DNA from: Aureisphaera galaxeae
Lineage (GTDB): Bacteria; Bacteroidota; Bacteroidia; Flavobacteriales; Flavobacteriaceae
NCBI RefSeq assembly: GCF_028561275.1
Contig: NZ_JAQQTF010000007.1
Location: forward strand, 410,931-474,930
Length of the DNA: 64,000 nt
Direction of reading: 5' to 3'
In this document: piece by piece, positions 37,711 to 45,939 of the stretch
Position numbering within the stretch: the first letter of the stretch is position 1
How the letters are laid out: the number at the start of each line of letters is the position of its first letter
Program-made: the position numbers and the translations under genes
Notes under the pieces: model-generated
The model's input: only the letters and a program-made list of their open reading frames with translations
The model's database searches: none
Told to the model about the DNA's origin: nothing

Positions 37711-37960
37711 ATGATATGTCAAAGCACTTTCTGATCCCTACTCCCAAGGCATCAATTCAGGCTCGCAAAACGATTGTTTTGCGGATAAGAAGTAGCCTAA
37801 ATTAAACGAGAATTCTAATAAAATGACCGCGTTGTTTTTTTGGATTTTATAAATGGCAAATAATGTATGAGGCCTTTGTAATCCGTCCATATACAGAATA
37901 CAGACAACGGAAAAATGCCGAACCTGGCTTATGCGATTTTCTTTTTCTTCTTTTAGTTGT

Positions 37961-37994
37961 CAAACCCAAAAACCCCCACCATCCGGCAGGGGCT
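37961..37994 (-). terminator. Terminator of the T9SS-sorted protein gene
   Basis: On the minus strand GCCCCTGCCggatGGTGGGGG is followed by TTTTTGGG, 26 bp after the stop of the gene ending at 38020. Confidence 0.7.
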
Positions 37995-38019
37995 CACTAT
38001 ACTTATAAATAGATTTATG

Positions 38020-38949
38020 TTATTCCTTCAAAAACCGCAGCACTTCCTTTCCGTAGTCTGAGGTGATTTCCACGAAATAGATGCTCGGAGCCAAGGAACG
38101 CACGTCTATGGAAGAAGCTTCTGAGGCGACTACCTGTTTTACAATACTTCCCGAAGGGGAATAGATAGTTGCCGTTTCCCACTGTGTCCGTTCGGACGAC
38201 AAATACAAGGTTTCCGAAACCGGATTGGGACTTAGGGTGAAGAGTGATGTTTGGAGCTCATCTACACCTAGACTGCAAGTTCCTGAGAAATCGGGATTGC
38301 AGATATCGTCTACATAATACAAATGATCCACGCTATCCGACCTAAAATTGATGCCGCCTAACGAAGTAGGCGTGGTTCCCGCTTCATCTTTAAAATCCGT
38401 TCCTGGTGGGATCACTTCAACTCCATTCATATACAAAAACCATGTAGCCACGGAAATCCCCCCGCTAATATCAAACCCCATATATACCCGAAACCATTGA
38501 TCGTGCGGAAAAGTGAAGTCTACCTGCCCCAAGGCGGTGTCCTCGATATATCCTTCCCCAGGGGAACCAAGATCTGGATTAAACCGCAAGTCGCCCACGA
38601 GATTCTCCCCCGGACCTACGGGAACCACTCCTTGTATGTTAAAAGTGGCTTCCTTGTTGCTAGGGACATACATCCAAAAGTCTAGATACCACACCCCGAA
38701 AATCTTGTTTCCCAGATTGAAAATGGCATTGGTGGTCTCATCCCCTGGAACCATACCGGATTGGGTGCCAGAACGTGCCTGTTCGTCGGTAGCAATAATC
38801 CCAGCATCGCAGGGACTGTTCCAAGAAGACCAGCTGTTTTCGCAGATTGCTTCCCCTAAGGTGTAGCTTTCCATGTTGTCAAATTCTTGTGCGCATACAT
38901 GCACATGGTACACTAATAGTACCATCGCCAAAAAGTACTTTGTTTTCAT
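38020..38949 (-). CDS. Secreted protein with T9SS C-terminal sorting domain
   Basis: The protein has 309 residues. The signal peptide (MKTKYFLAMVLLVYHVHVCAQ) is followed by a beta-rich domain of about 190 residues (EFDNMESYTLGEAIC..., GFDISGGISVATWFLYMNG), which resembles carbohydrate-binding or concanavalin-type folds; this assignment is weak. The last 75 residues are a type A T9SS sorting domain (LFTLSPNPVSETLYLSS, SIYFVEITSDYGKEVLRFLKE). It should be exported through the PorZ-associated T9SS pathway and anchored at the surface. Transcribed alone, with a terminator. Confidence 0.75.
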   Translation of the reverse strand: MKTKYFLAMVLLVYHVHVCAQEFDNMESYTLGEAICENSWSSWNSPCDAGIIATDEQARSGTQSGMVPGDETTNAIFNLGNKIFGVWYLDFWMYVPSNKEATFNIQGVVPVGPGENLVGDLRFNPDLGSPGEGYIEDTALGQVDFTFPHDQWFRVYMGFDISGGISVATWFLYMNGVEVIPPGTDFKDEAGTTPTSLGGINFRSDSVDHLYYVDDICNPDFSGTCSLGVDELQTSLFTLSPNPVSETLYLSSERTQWETATIYSPSGSIVKQVVASEASSIDVRSLAPSIYFVEITSDYGKEVLRFLKE

Positions 38950-39132
38950 AATAGTTGGTTATAAATGATGAGCCTAGAAATTACAACATATTAAAACACA
39001 GCGTCCTTGTTATCATGAAAGCCTGTCTGGATTCTTGAAATCGCCCAGACAACGTAACAACTTTTACCTTTCCTCGTCTTCCTATAGACAACCATTTGTA
39101 ACACCATGACGTCTTTTAAGGAAAACCATCTT

Positions 39133-40617
39133 ATGAAGTTTCATTTACCCCTATTCATATTACTATTTAGTATCACAACGGCCTTTGGGCAGTCCTTCTC
39201 CGCCAAAGTGGTCGATGCCAAAACCGGAAAACCCGTTTCTTTTGCCACCGTGCAAACGGGCGAGCACCAAGGCCTCATTACCAACGAGGAAGGGGTGTTT
39301 ACCGTGCAGTTGGCCGATCTACGGCATCCGCAGGACTCTGTGTATGTATCCTCCATGGGCTATGAGAAGCTTGGCTGGATCGTTGCTAAACCTGCCGATA
39401 CGGTCATTGCCCTTGCACCCAAGGCTTTTGAGCTAAAACAGGTATTTGTAAGCAATACCAATCTGGACGTTCGGGATATTATCGATAGTGTGAAGTACCG
39501 CATGTACGATAACTATAAAATGGACCTCAGCAAAAAGAAGATCTTCTTTCGGCAGAGCGATAACAATCAAATGCACACCGTAGATTTTGGGTTTCAGAAG
39601 TCCACCATTGCCGAGCTGAACAAACAACTTATCGATAGCATTGCCATGCTGGTGCCAAGACAATCCTATAATTACAAGGAAGTGGCGGGTGAATTCTATG
39701 GGAACTACCAGAATCACAAACTGTATATAGACAAAGCCGCAGAATTGTATGACAAGTCCAAAGATGTGTCTTTCGATGGACTTTCGGACAAGCTGGAACG
39801 CATCTTTAAGGAGAACGTAAAGCCGGATTCTTACCTCAAGATCAAATCCGGAATCTTTGGCACCAAGGTAGAACTGGATTCCATTACCGAAGCCGAGGAA
39901 GACGGTGCTGCCATCAAGGCCGAAGTGGAGAAGCAGCAGGCCCCGTCCCACTTTCAACAAGGCATCATCGATCGTATTTCTGAGTTGTACGAGCAGCTGT
40001 TCTTTCACGAAGGTAGCAAGCTCGATATGTTCGAAAAATCCAATCGTTATCGCTTTACCAAGCGTGACTATACCTTTATCGATAACGAACCGGTATACAT
40101 CATCGATTTCGAACCCAAAGGCAAGAAAGACTTTAAAGGAACTCTCTACGTAAACACCAGCGACTTTGCCGTGGTGCGATTGGAATTCGATAACGTACGG
40201 CCTTTAAAACGTTTTGGTCTGTTAGGCATCAAGTTCCGTCAGAATGTATTCCGCGGAAAGATGCTTTTTGCCAAGGAAATGGACGGTACCTATGGACCTC
40301 GTTACTTAGAGCTGGAAGACGGTAGTTTCTTTGGGGTGGATCGCCCGTTAAAGGTGATTGAAAAGAACAAACACGTTAAGGGACGACGTAAGCAGAACGA
40401 GCTTTCTTTGGAGTTGAAGGTGGAAACTTCTAACGTTATTAAATACGAGCTGGTCGTTTTCGATTCGGAATACATTTCCCAAAGTAGATATGACTCGGCT
40501 CCCGAGAACCCAGATATAAAAGCGACGTATCTATCTCAATACGATCCCAGTTTCTGGCAAGGGCATACCATTATAGAGCCCAATGCTGCGATACAGGAGT
40601 TTAGGGTTGTAGAGTAG
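39133..40617 (+). CDS. Carboxypeptidase-like regulatory domain protein
   Basis: ATG 39133 opens a clean signal peptide (MKFHLPLFILLFSITTAFGQ), giving 494 residues; an in-frame ATG at 39106 would add nine residues. Residues about 22-100 form a carboxypeptidase-regulatory-like domain (SAKVVDAKTGKPVSFATVQT). The remaining 390 residues have no recognised enzyme motif. Parts such as YIIDFEPKGKKDFKGTLYVN, later DFAVVRLEFDNVRPL, resemble a DUF5686-like beta domain. It is likely periplasmic or outer-membrane associated. The neighbouring genes give no functional clue. Confidence 0.7.
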   Translation: MKFHLPLFILLFSITTAFGQSFSAKVVDAKTGKPVSFATVQTGEHQGLITNEEGVFTVQLADLRHPQDSVYVSSMGYEKLGWIVAKPADTVIALAPKAFELKQVFVSNTNLDVRDIIDSVKYRMYDNYKMDLSKKKIFFRQSDNNQMHTVDFGFQKSTIAELNKQLIDSIAMLVPRQSYNYKEVAGEFYGNYQNHKLYIDKAAELYDKSKDVSFDGLSDKLERIFKENVKPDSYLKIKSGIFGTKVELDSITEAEEDGAAIKAEVEKQQAPSHFQQGIIDRISELYEQLFFHEGSKLDMFEKSNRYRFTKRDYTFIDNEPVYIIDFEPKGKKDFKGTLYVNTSDFAVVRLEFDNVRPLKRFGLLGIKFRQNVFRGKMLFAKEMDGTYGPRYLELEDGSFFGVDRPLKVIEKNKHVKGRRKQNELSLELKVETSNVIKYELVVFDSEYISQSRYDSAPENPDIKATYLSQYDPSFWQGHTIIEPNAAIQEFRVVE

Positions 40618-41024
40618 TTTTTCCGTTCATTTCTTTTGCCTGCCCAAAAGAAACGAACCAAAGAAAAGGGCACTTTTATGAGGAATTTTTCAGCATGGCT
40701 GAAAACCGACTTGTCAACTCCGCGGCCTTTTCAAGGCCTGAATCCCGGAACTTGACGGTGTCTATTCTGCATAAAAGGTTTTAAGGGGATCTATTTTATG
40801 GACACTGATTGATTTTGACCAAATCAAAATTGTATCGAAGTGTTACCTCCCAAACCCAATGACAATATTTTTTACACATGTTAATTTTTTTGTCATTGCA
40901 TGGGTTTTGATGTCTTTTTCGCCCAAGAAGGGTGGTGTTGAGGGGATATTTCAGGAAAAATCCCCTGCACTGGGTACCTGCAATACAATCGGGTTTTTAT
41001 AACTTAGCTGTAAATCAGCTAGCT
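40618..41024 (+). other. AT-rich spacer with inverted repeats before the ATPase-HNH cassette
   Basis: No gene is visible in this 407 bp. It has TTCTTTTG...CAAAAGAA (40635-40653), TTTTCAGC-atg-GCTGAAAA (40687-40706), GGCCTT...AAGGCC (40731-40745) and ATTTTGA...TCAAAAT (40813-40830). The largest pair is CAAACCCAATGACAA (40851-40865) with TTGTCATTGcatGGGTTTTG (about 40890-40909). TAACTTAG at 41000-41007 is a weak -7 box for the next gene. Confidence 0.45.
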
Positions 41025-41387
41025 ATGTACCGAATAACATGTTACAAAGAAGATTGCGACACCCCTTATTTTTATGTGGATCCTAAAGGTGGACGCATTC
41101 CCATTACCGAAGCTCCGGATACTTCTGGGATAACCTTCGCCAAGGCAAATATCCCCAAAATGAAAGTACTCCTGGAAAAAGTAGAGGAAAAACCGGAAGA
41201 AGAATTCTCCGAAGAAGACAAAGCCTTGCTCAAGGAATGGTGTAAACAATTGGGCCCGAAACCTGCAAACAACACAGGTAAGACCAAAGTGGAAACCGAA
41301 GAAGATGTGAACGATTATCTCGTGGTGTACTGTGATAATAACCACAAAAACTACGTTCCTTTTTACAATCCGAAACGAACTTCCTAA
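41025..41387 (+). CDS. Small Cys-containing protein, first gene of the ATPase-HNH cassette
   Basis: ATG 41025 gives 120 residues; the frame is open farther upstream but codes an unlikely extension. There is no signal peptide. Cysteines C6, C11 and C103 with H107 could form a metal site; the middle (50-75) is acidic and helical. Family unknown. It is 12 bp upstream of the membrane-protein gene and probably shares its transcript, but whether it belongs functionally to the cassette is inferred from spacing and orientation. Confidence 0.6.
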   Translation: MYRITCYKEDCDTPYFYVDPKGGRIPITEAPDTSGITFAKANIPKMKVLLEKVEEKPEEEFSEEDKALLKEWCKQLGPKPANNTGKTKVETEEDVNDYLVVYCDNNHKNYVPFYNPKRTS

Positions 41388-41399
41388 AAACCAACCATC

Positions 41400-42269
41400 A
41401 TGAGTGACGAAGTTAAAAACAACGAAACCGAAACACCGGCGGAAACACCCTTCGTAAGGTACGACGAGTATTGGTTAACCAAGGCCCGGACATTGATAGA
41501 CGGAAGCATTGAAACCTTTAATAAGCGTCTTAAAACACTAAATAACTTCCTTAATTACCTTGCTGGGGGAACCTTTTTAGCGGGAGCATCCTTTGCTACC
41601 TATATGAAATCCACCGAGCTGGAAGTGTATGTATTGGCTGCTATTCCCCTATTGGTGATTGCCGTTGCCAAAATGTTTGTAGGGGTAAAAGGTTCGGAAC
41701 CCGCTATGGAAGATACCAATATGCGGAGTCCCGCAGAAATAAATGAAGATTATGCCAAGTTGCTTACAAAGCTATCCGGACAGGTAAAAGAGGCAGGCGT
41801 TTGGGTAGGAATCGCCACAGCGTTTACGTTGGTATGCCTACCGTTTTCCATTTACTTTCATAACAAACATGCTGCGGTAGAACAACCGGCTTCCTATGTG
41901 CATATAGAAAGTGACGGAACCGAAGTGCGAGTTACTGGTTTGTTGCCTAAAGGGGAAGACATTAGTGTCTTTTTGCATGGTAAAAATGCCAAGAAGGAAA
42001 AAGTGCCAGCTTACACCACAACCTTGCTAAAGGAAGAAAACGGAAGCTTTAATGCGGTCTATTCCATAAAGGATTTAGGCCTTACCCTAGACAGTGTTGT
42101 GGTACAATATGGAAAGGACAATAAGCTGCATAGTTACACCTATAAATTGGTAAAGGGAGGTGCTTCGGCCAATCCAGCTCGCGCGGAAGATAAGCCCAAG
42201 AAAGACCCTAAAGCAGATAAAAAGAAAAAGGATACCACCAAAGTAACGAAGAAGGATACGGTGGGGTAG
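41400..42269 (+). CDS. Three-TM protein of the ATPase-HNH cassette
   Basis: The protein has 289 residues. An amphipathic N-terminal part (20-48, RTLIDGSIETFNKRLKTLNN) is followed by two adjacent TM helices (about 51-68 and 76-95). A third lies at about 133-152, then comes a beta-type domain (165-245) and a Lys-rich tail (DPKADKKKKDTTKVTKKD). The first part is reminiscent of 2TM SLATT-like effectors of defence operons, but I cannot establish that from sequence. It is 12 bp after the small protein and 56 bp before the ATPase gene, all on the + strand. Confidence 0.6.
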   Translation: MSDEVKNNETETPAETPFVRYDEYWLTKARTLIDGSIETFNKRLKTLNNFLNYLAGGTFLAGASFATYMKSTELEVYVLAAIPLLVIAVAKMFVGVKGSEPAMEDTNMRSPAEINEDYAKLLTKLSGQVKEAGVWVGIATAFTLVCLPFSIYFHNKHAAVEQPASYVHIESDGTEVRVTGLLPKGEDISVFLHGKNAKKEKVPAYTTTLLKEENGSFNAVYSIKDLGLTLDSVVVQYGKDNKLHSYTYKLVKGGASANPARAEDKPKKDPKADKKKKDTTKVTKKDTVG

Positions 42270-42325
42270 CACTAGGCATAAAACATTGGGACGGCTTCTT
42301 TTTATGAAATTTTAATGTTTTTGAA

Positions 42326-44926
42326 ATGATTAAGTGGCATAAAGTTTATCGGGGAGTGGCCATGTTACTTCATGATTTTTACAATAAACATCGGGAAAAC
42401 CCGGGCAAGGATCTTTTTGAAATTCTCAGGGAGGATAAACCCTTTCGGAAAAACAACCCTTGGGCCGATAAGTTCTTTGAACCCTCAAAGAGCCCTAGTT
42501 TCGATCCCATTCATCTGTTTTCTAGCTTTAGTGGAAGTAGTCAGACAGAAAAATCACGGGTAGACCGTATTAACATTCTTGTCCGCATTTTAACTTCAAG
42601 CAAGAGTTTTCAGCAGTTCAAAGAAATCGACTTTGAGGGATGCCCAAGTCCGGTAACGGTAAACCTTATTAGCAAGAGGAATCTGGAGGACCAGAAAGAC
42701 ATTTGGTCAACCTTTGCCTCCGTATATACCAAAAAGCAAGCGGCCCTAAATGCTGAGGTTTTCGATAAGGCCCGTAAATGGTACGGCATAGATACTATTT
42801 CCTTTACGCAATTTCTATTTTGGCTAGATTCCAGGAATTTCATTCCGTTAGACACCTATACGATTAGTTTACTTATGTCGGCCAAAAGGATTGAACATAG
42901 GCCAGAAACCTATGAGGACTACAAAGATCTGTTGAGTCTACGTGAAACTTCGGTGTACCGGGATGTAACCCAGATGGCCTACAAGGTGATGAAGGAAGGT
43001 AAGCAAGTGATTATTTATACCCGTAAGGTTGGTGCCTATTTAAAAGCACCAACAGAACATATACGAAAGACCCCGTTTCGTCTTATCGCGGTAAAACCTG
43101 TAAAGGGACTTGCTACAAAATATCGCAAAATTCTAGAGGAGGATAAACTGTATAAATTTTATAATGCTTTTTCCTTTCACGAAAATGAAACCAAGGTAAC
43201 TGTAAAAGGCCCTTCACTGGACTTGTATAGGGTCAAGGGACTTCCCAATATTTCTATATCTGCCATAGTTGGAAAAAATGGACAAGGCAAGAGTACGATA
43301 TCCGAATTGGTGTACATGGCGATTTACAACCTATCGGTCGCTAAAGGGCTGTTGGATGATGCAGCCAAACTACTTGAGGATTTTTGTATCGATCTGTATT
43401 ATCAATCCAATTATTTCTACAAAATGGAATTCAGGAATGCCGATATTCAGATCTATAGGTATGAGCAAATTGAAGATTCCTATTCCAATCCAGAAAAACT
43501 GTCTTTGGAAAACTTTAGGCTGGATCAGTTTTTCTATACCGTGGCCATTAACTATTCACATTATGGATTGAATTCTAGAAAATTCGATTACGACTGGATC
43601 ACGCCACTCTCCCATAAAAACGATGGTTACCAAACCCCTGTGGTTATTAATCCTATGAGGACCGAAGGGAATTTTAACATCAATCGCGAAGACGAATTGT
43701 TACGGGCACGACTATTGGCCAATGTTCTTGAACCCATAGGGGACGAAACATTTACACTTCGGGATATAGCAGAGAATAAGCGGGCCGTAACCATTACGCT
43801 AAAATTAGATCACGAAAAAATTGAAAGACTACAAAAGGTAACCGGTTCCAAAAGCGCAAAAACCCGCCAGATGAAAGTACTTCCCTTAATATACGATCAC
43901 TTCGATATAAGATCGGTAAAGGGAGTCCCTTTCAAGGACGAGATAGAGTCTTATATAGTTCAGAAGCTTATCGAAATTTGCCTTCGATACAAACAAATAT
44001 ACAGCGGGTACTATAGTGAAAAGTCCAAGAATTTCTATGTGAAGAAAATACCGGATCTATTAAAGTTGATCGATCTGGACAAGAGTCATATAACCTATAA
44101 ATTGAAAAGGGCGATCAATTATCTTAAGTATAACCATTACGATTCCTTTTTGAAGGGTTTCAAAGATAAAGTGGCTATCAATGTTGACAAACTCTCACTT
44201 GCTATTGAGGATATTAAGGCTAACGAATCTGATGTACAATTGGAGACCATTACCTTGATTCCGCCCAGCATTTTTTATGCTCAGATTGTATTAGAGGATG
44301 ACTCCAACCTAGATACAATTAGCTCTGGTGAAAATCAGATGATCAATGTGATCAGTTCCATTATCTACCACCTCAACAATTTGGAGTCCGTTTCCATATC
44401 GGATAGTTTGTACAATTATGGTTTTGTCCAAATCATGATGGATGAAGTGGAGCTGTATTTTCATCCCGATTTTCAACGAAAATTCATCAAGTATCTTTTG
44501 CAGTATTTAAGCAAGATGAACCTTGATAGAATAGAGGGAATCAACTTGTGCTTTATCACCCATTCACCCTTCATACTTTCCGATCTTGTAAAGGATAATA
44601 TTCTGTTTTTGGGAGGTGAGAACGGAACGTCCTCTCCTACTTTTGGGGCAAATATTTACAATTTGCTTTCGGATTCCTTTTTTATGGAGGAAGGGACCAT
44701 AGGTGCCTTTGCAAAAGATAAGATCATGGAAGTGATCGATCATTTAAGTTCGGATGCCGAATTGGATGAAAAAACCTTAGAAGAGGTAAACTATATCATA
44801 GATAATATTGGCGAACCCCTTATAAAAGCCCAGTTGGAAAAACTGAAGCACAGGCGAGACGATAACCTCGAAATTGTGAGGTTGAAAAAGGAAATTGAAG
44901 AATTGAAAGCTGGGCAACAATCATGA
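42326..44926 (+). CDS. Large AAA-type ATPase with unusual N-terminal domain
   Basis: The protein has 866 residues. The N-terminal about 300 residues are not part of the ATPase and contain FTQFLFWLDSRNFIPLDTYT (160-179), which resembles nothing I can name. The ATPase follows: Walker A GKNGQGKST (316-324), signature-like ISSGENQM (about 665-672), Walker B IMMDEVELYFHP (D706/E707) and FITHSPFILS. The layout (ABC/OLD-like core plus HNH partner) is that of Septu, but the protein is twice the size of the PtuA-type one at 33616. The stop overlaps the HNH ATG by 4 bp. Confidence 0.75.
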   Translation: MIKWHKVYRGVAMLLHDFYNKHRENPGKDLFEILREDKPFRKNNPWADKFFEPSKSPSFDPIHLFSSFSGSSQTEKSRVDRINILVRILTSSKSFQQFKEIDFEGCPSPVTVNLISKRNLEDQKDIWSTFASVYTKKQAALNAEVFDKARKWYGIDTISFTQFLFWLDSRNFIPLDTYTISLLMSAKRIEHRPETYEDYKDLLSLRETSVYRDVTQMAYKVMKEGKQVIIYTRKVGAYLKAPTEHIRKTPFRLIAVKPVKGLATKYRKILEEDKLYKFYNAFSFHENETKVTVKGPSLDLYRVKGLPNISISAIVGKNGQGKSTISELVYMAIYNLSVAKGLLDDAAKLLEDFCIDLYYQSNYFYKMEFRNADIQIYRYEQIEDSYSNPEKLSLENFRLDQFFYTVAINYSHYGLNSRKFDYDWITPLSHKNDGYQTPVVINPMRTEGNFNINREDELLRARLLANVLEPIGDETFTLRDIAENKRAVTITLKLDHEKIERLQKVTGSKSAKTRQMKVLPLIYDHFDIRSVKGVPFKDEIESYIVQKLIEICLRYKQIYSGYYSEKSKNFYVKKIPDLLKLIDLDKSHITYKLKRAINYLKYNHYDSFLKGFKDKVAINVDKLSLAIEDIKANESDVQLETITLIPPSIFYAQIVLEDDSNLDTISSGENQMINVISSIIYHLNNLESVSISDSLYNYGFVQIMMDEVELYFHPDFQRKFIKYLLQYLSKMNLDRIEGINLCFITHSPFILSDLVKDNILFLGGENGTSSPTFGANIYNLLSDSFFMEEGTIGAFAKDKIMEVIDHLSSDAELDEKTLEEVNYIIDNIGEPLIKAQLEKLKHRRDDNLEIVRLKKEIEELKAGQQS

Positions 44927-45927
44927 TTACAATAGCTAAAAATCCCGCCAAAGCACAAGAATATGCCGATCTTATATTGACCTCTAAAGGGAATTACATT
45001 TCTCCATTGGATAAACTGAATAATTGGAACGGTAATTTGAGCAATGAGGAGCAAGAAGTTCTCGATTACCTTATACAGAATCTACGCAAACTTTTGGTTG
45101 CAGAACCGGAGGAACAGCAGGAAATAATCGACAGTTTTAAAGAGGATACTGGGGGAACGAGTTTTCAGGATCGTATATATGATAGTGTCTCAGGGAATCT
45201 TACTCCTTTTGGCGAGGGAATCAAGAAAAAATTTAATTACGAAGGCTTTAGGTCAAGTGCAAAAGCCATTTGGCTTGCCAAGCAGATTCCTGTTAAATCC
45301 TGCCCCTACTGCAATGCCCAGTATACCCTTAGTGTAAAACAAAAGAATGCGAAAACGAAATTGTTATTTCATTTAGATCATTACTATCCAAAAAGTGTTT
45401 ATCCCTATCTAAGCCTTTCTTTCTATAACCTTATTCCAAGCTGTGCCAGTTGTAATATGAGCAAATCGGATGAGCCATTTTCACTTTCGGATTTTTTGCA
45501 TCCCTATGTAAACAGCGTAGACGACATTGCTAGGTACGAAACCGATAAGGGAAATTTGGTGAAGTTTCTCACGGACATGAACAACTTTGAGGAGTATATA
45601 AATTTAACGCTCGAACTTCGGGAGCAGTTTTTGGGTGATGCTAAATGGAGGGAAAAGCTGGAAAAGTATAAGAAGATGTTCAAGGTAGAATCCCAATACA
45701 ATGAGTTTAAGGATGTGGTAGCAGAAACCTACCTTAAGGGGATTTTTTATTCCAAAAGCCGTAAGGATGAGTTGGTTGATTTTTTTAAGGACCACCAGAA
45801 TATCACCTTGACCGAAGAAATGATCAATAGATTTATAATCGGTAATTATACAGATAAAGAAGACTTGCTGAAACGTCCCCTAGCCAAGATGATGAGGGAT
45901 ATAAGCGAGGACTTTGGGCTACTATAA
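44923..45927 (+). CDS. HNH-type nuclease paired with the large ATPase
   Basis: The protein has 334 residues. The HNH zinc-type pattern is C127/C130 in KSCPYCNAQY, H153 in FHLDHYYPKSVYPYL, and C174/C177/N178 in PSCASCNMSK, comparable to PtuB-like and other His-Me finger partners of ATPases. The gene starts inside the ATPase stop (ATGA, 4 bp) and ends 12 bp before the convergent acs gene. Substrate unknown. Confidence 0.75.
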   Translation: MITIAKNPAKAQEYADLILTSKGNYISPLDKLNNWNGNLSNEEQEVLDYLIQNLRKLLVAEPEEQQEIIDSFKEDTGGTSFQDRIYDSVSGNLTPFGEGIKKKFNYEGFRSSAKAIWLAKQIPVKSCPYCNAQYTLSVKQKNAKTKLLFHLDHYYPKSVYPYLSLSFYNLIPSCASCNMSKSDEPFSLSDFLHPYVNSVDDIARYETDKGNLVKFLTDMNNFEEYINLTLELREQFLGDAKWREKLEKYKKMFKVESQYNEFKDVVAETYLKGIFYSKSRKDELVDFFKDHQNITLTEEMINRFIIGNYTDKEDLLKRPLAKMMRDISEDFGLL

Positions 45928-45939
45928 CAGCATTTCAAA

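Larger units (their letters stand above)
37583..38019. other. Intergenic region with an interspersed repeat
   Basis: No coding sequence was seen in this 437 bp stretch between ppc and the T9SS protein. It holds an inverted-repeat element at 37666-37782 (outer arms AATCGTTTT 37670-37678 and AAAACGATT 37767-37775, with GCAAAA...TTTTGC at 37765-37782) and a terminator near its right end. A further AT-rich stretch (37790-37920) has no clear signal. Confidence 0.5.

Noticed and set aside
40932-41024. Upstream extension of the small cassette protein
   Set aside because: The 31 added residues are from AT-rich spacer and give an implausible N-terminus.
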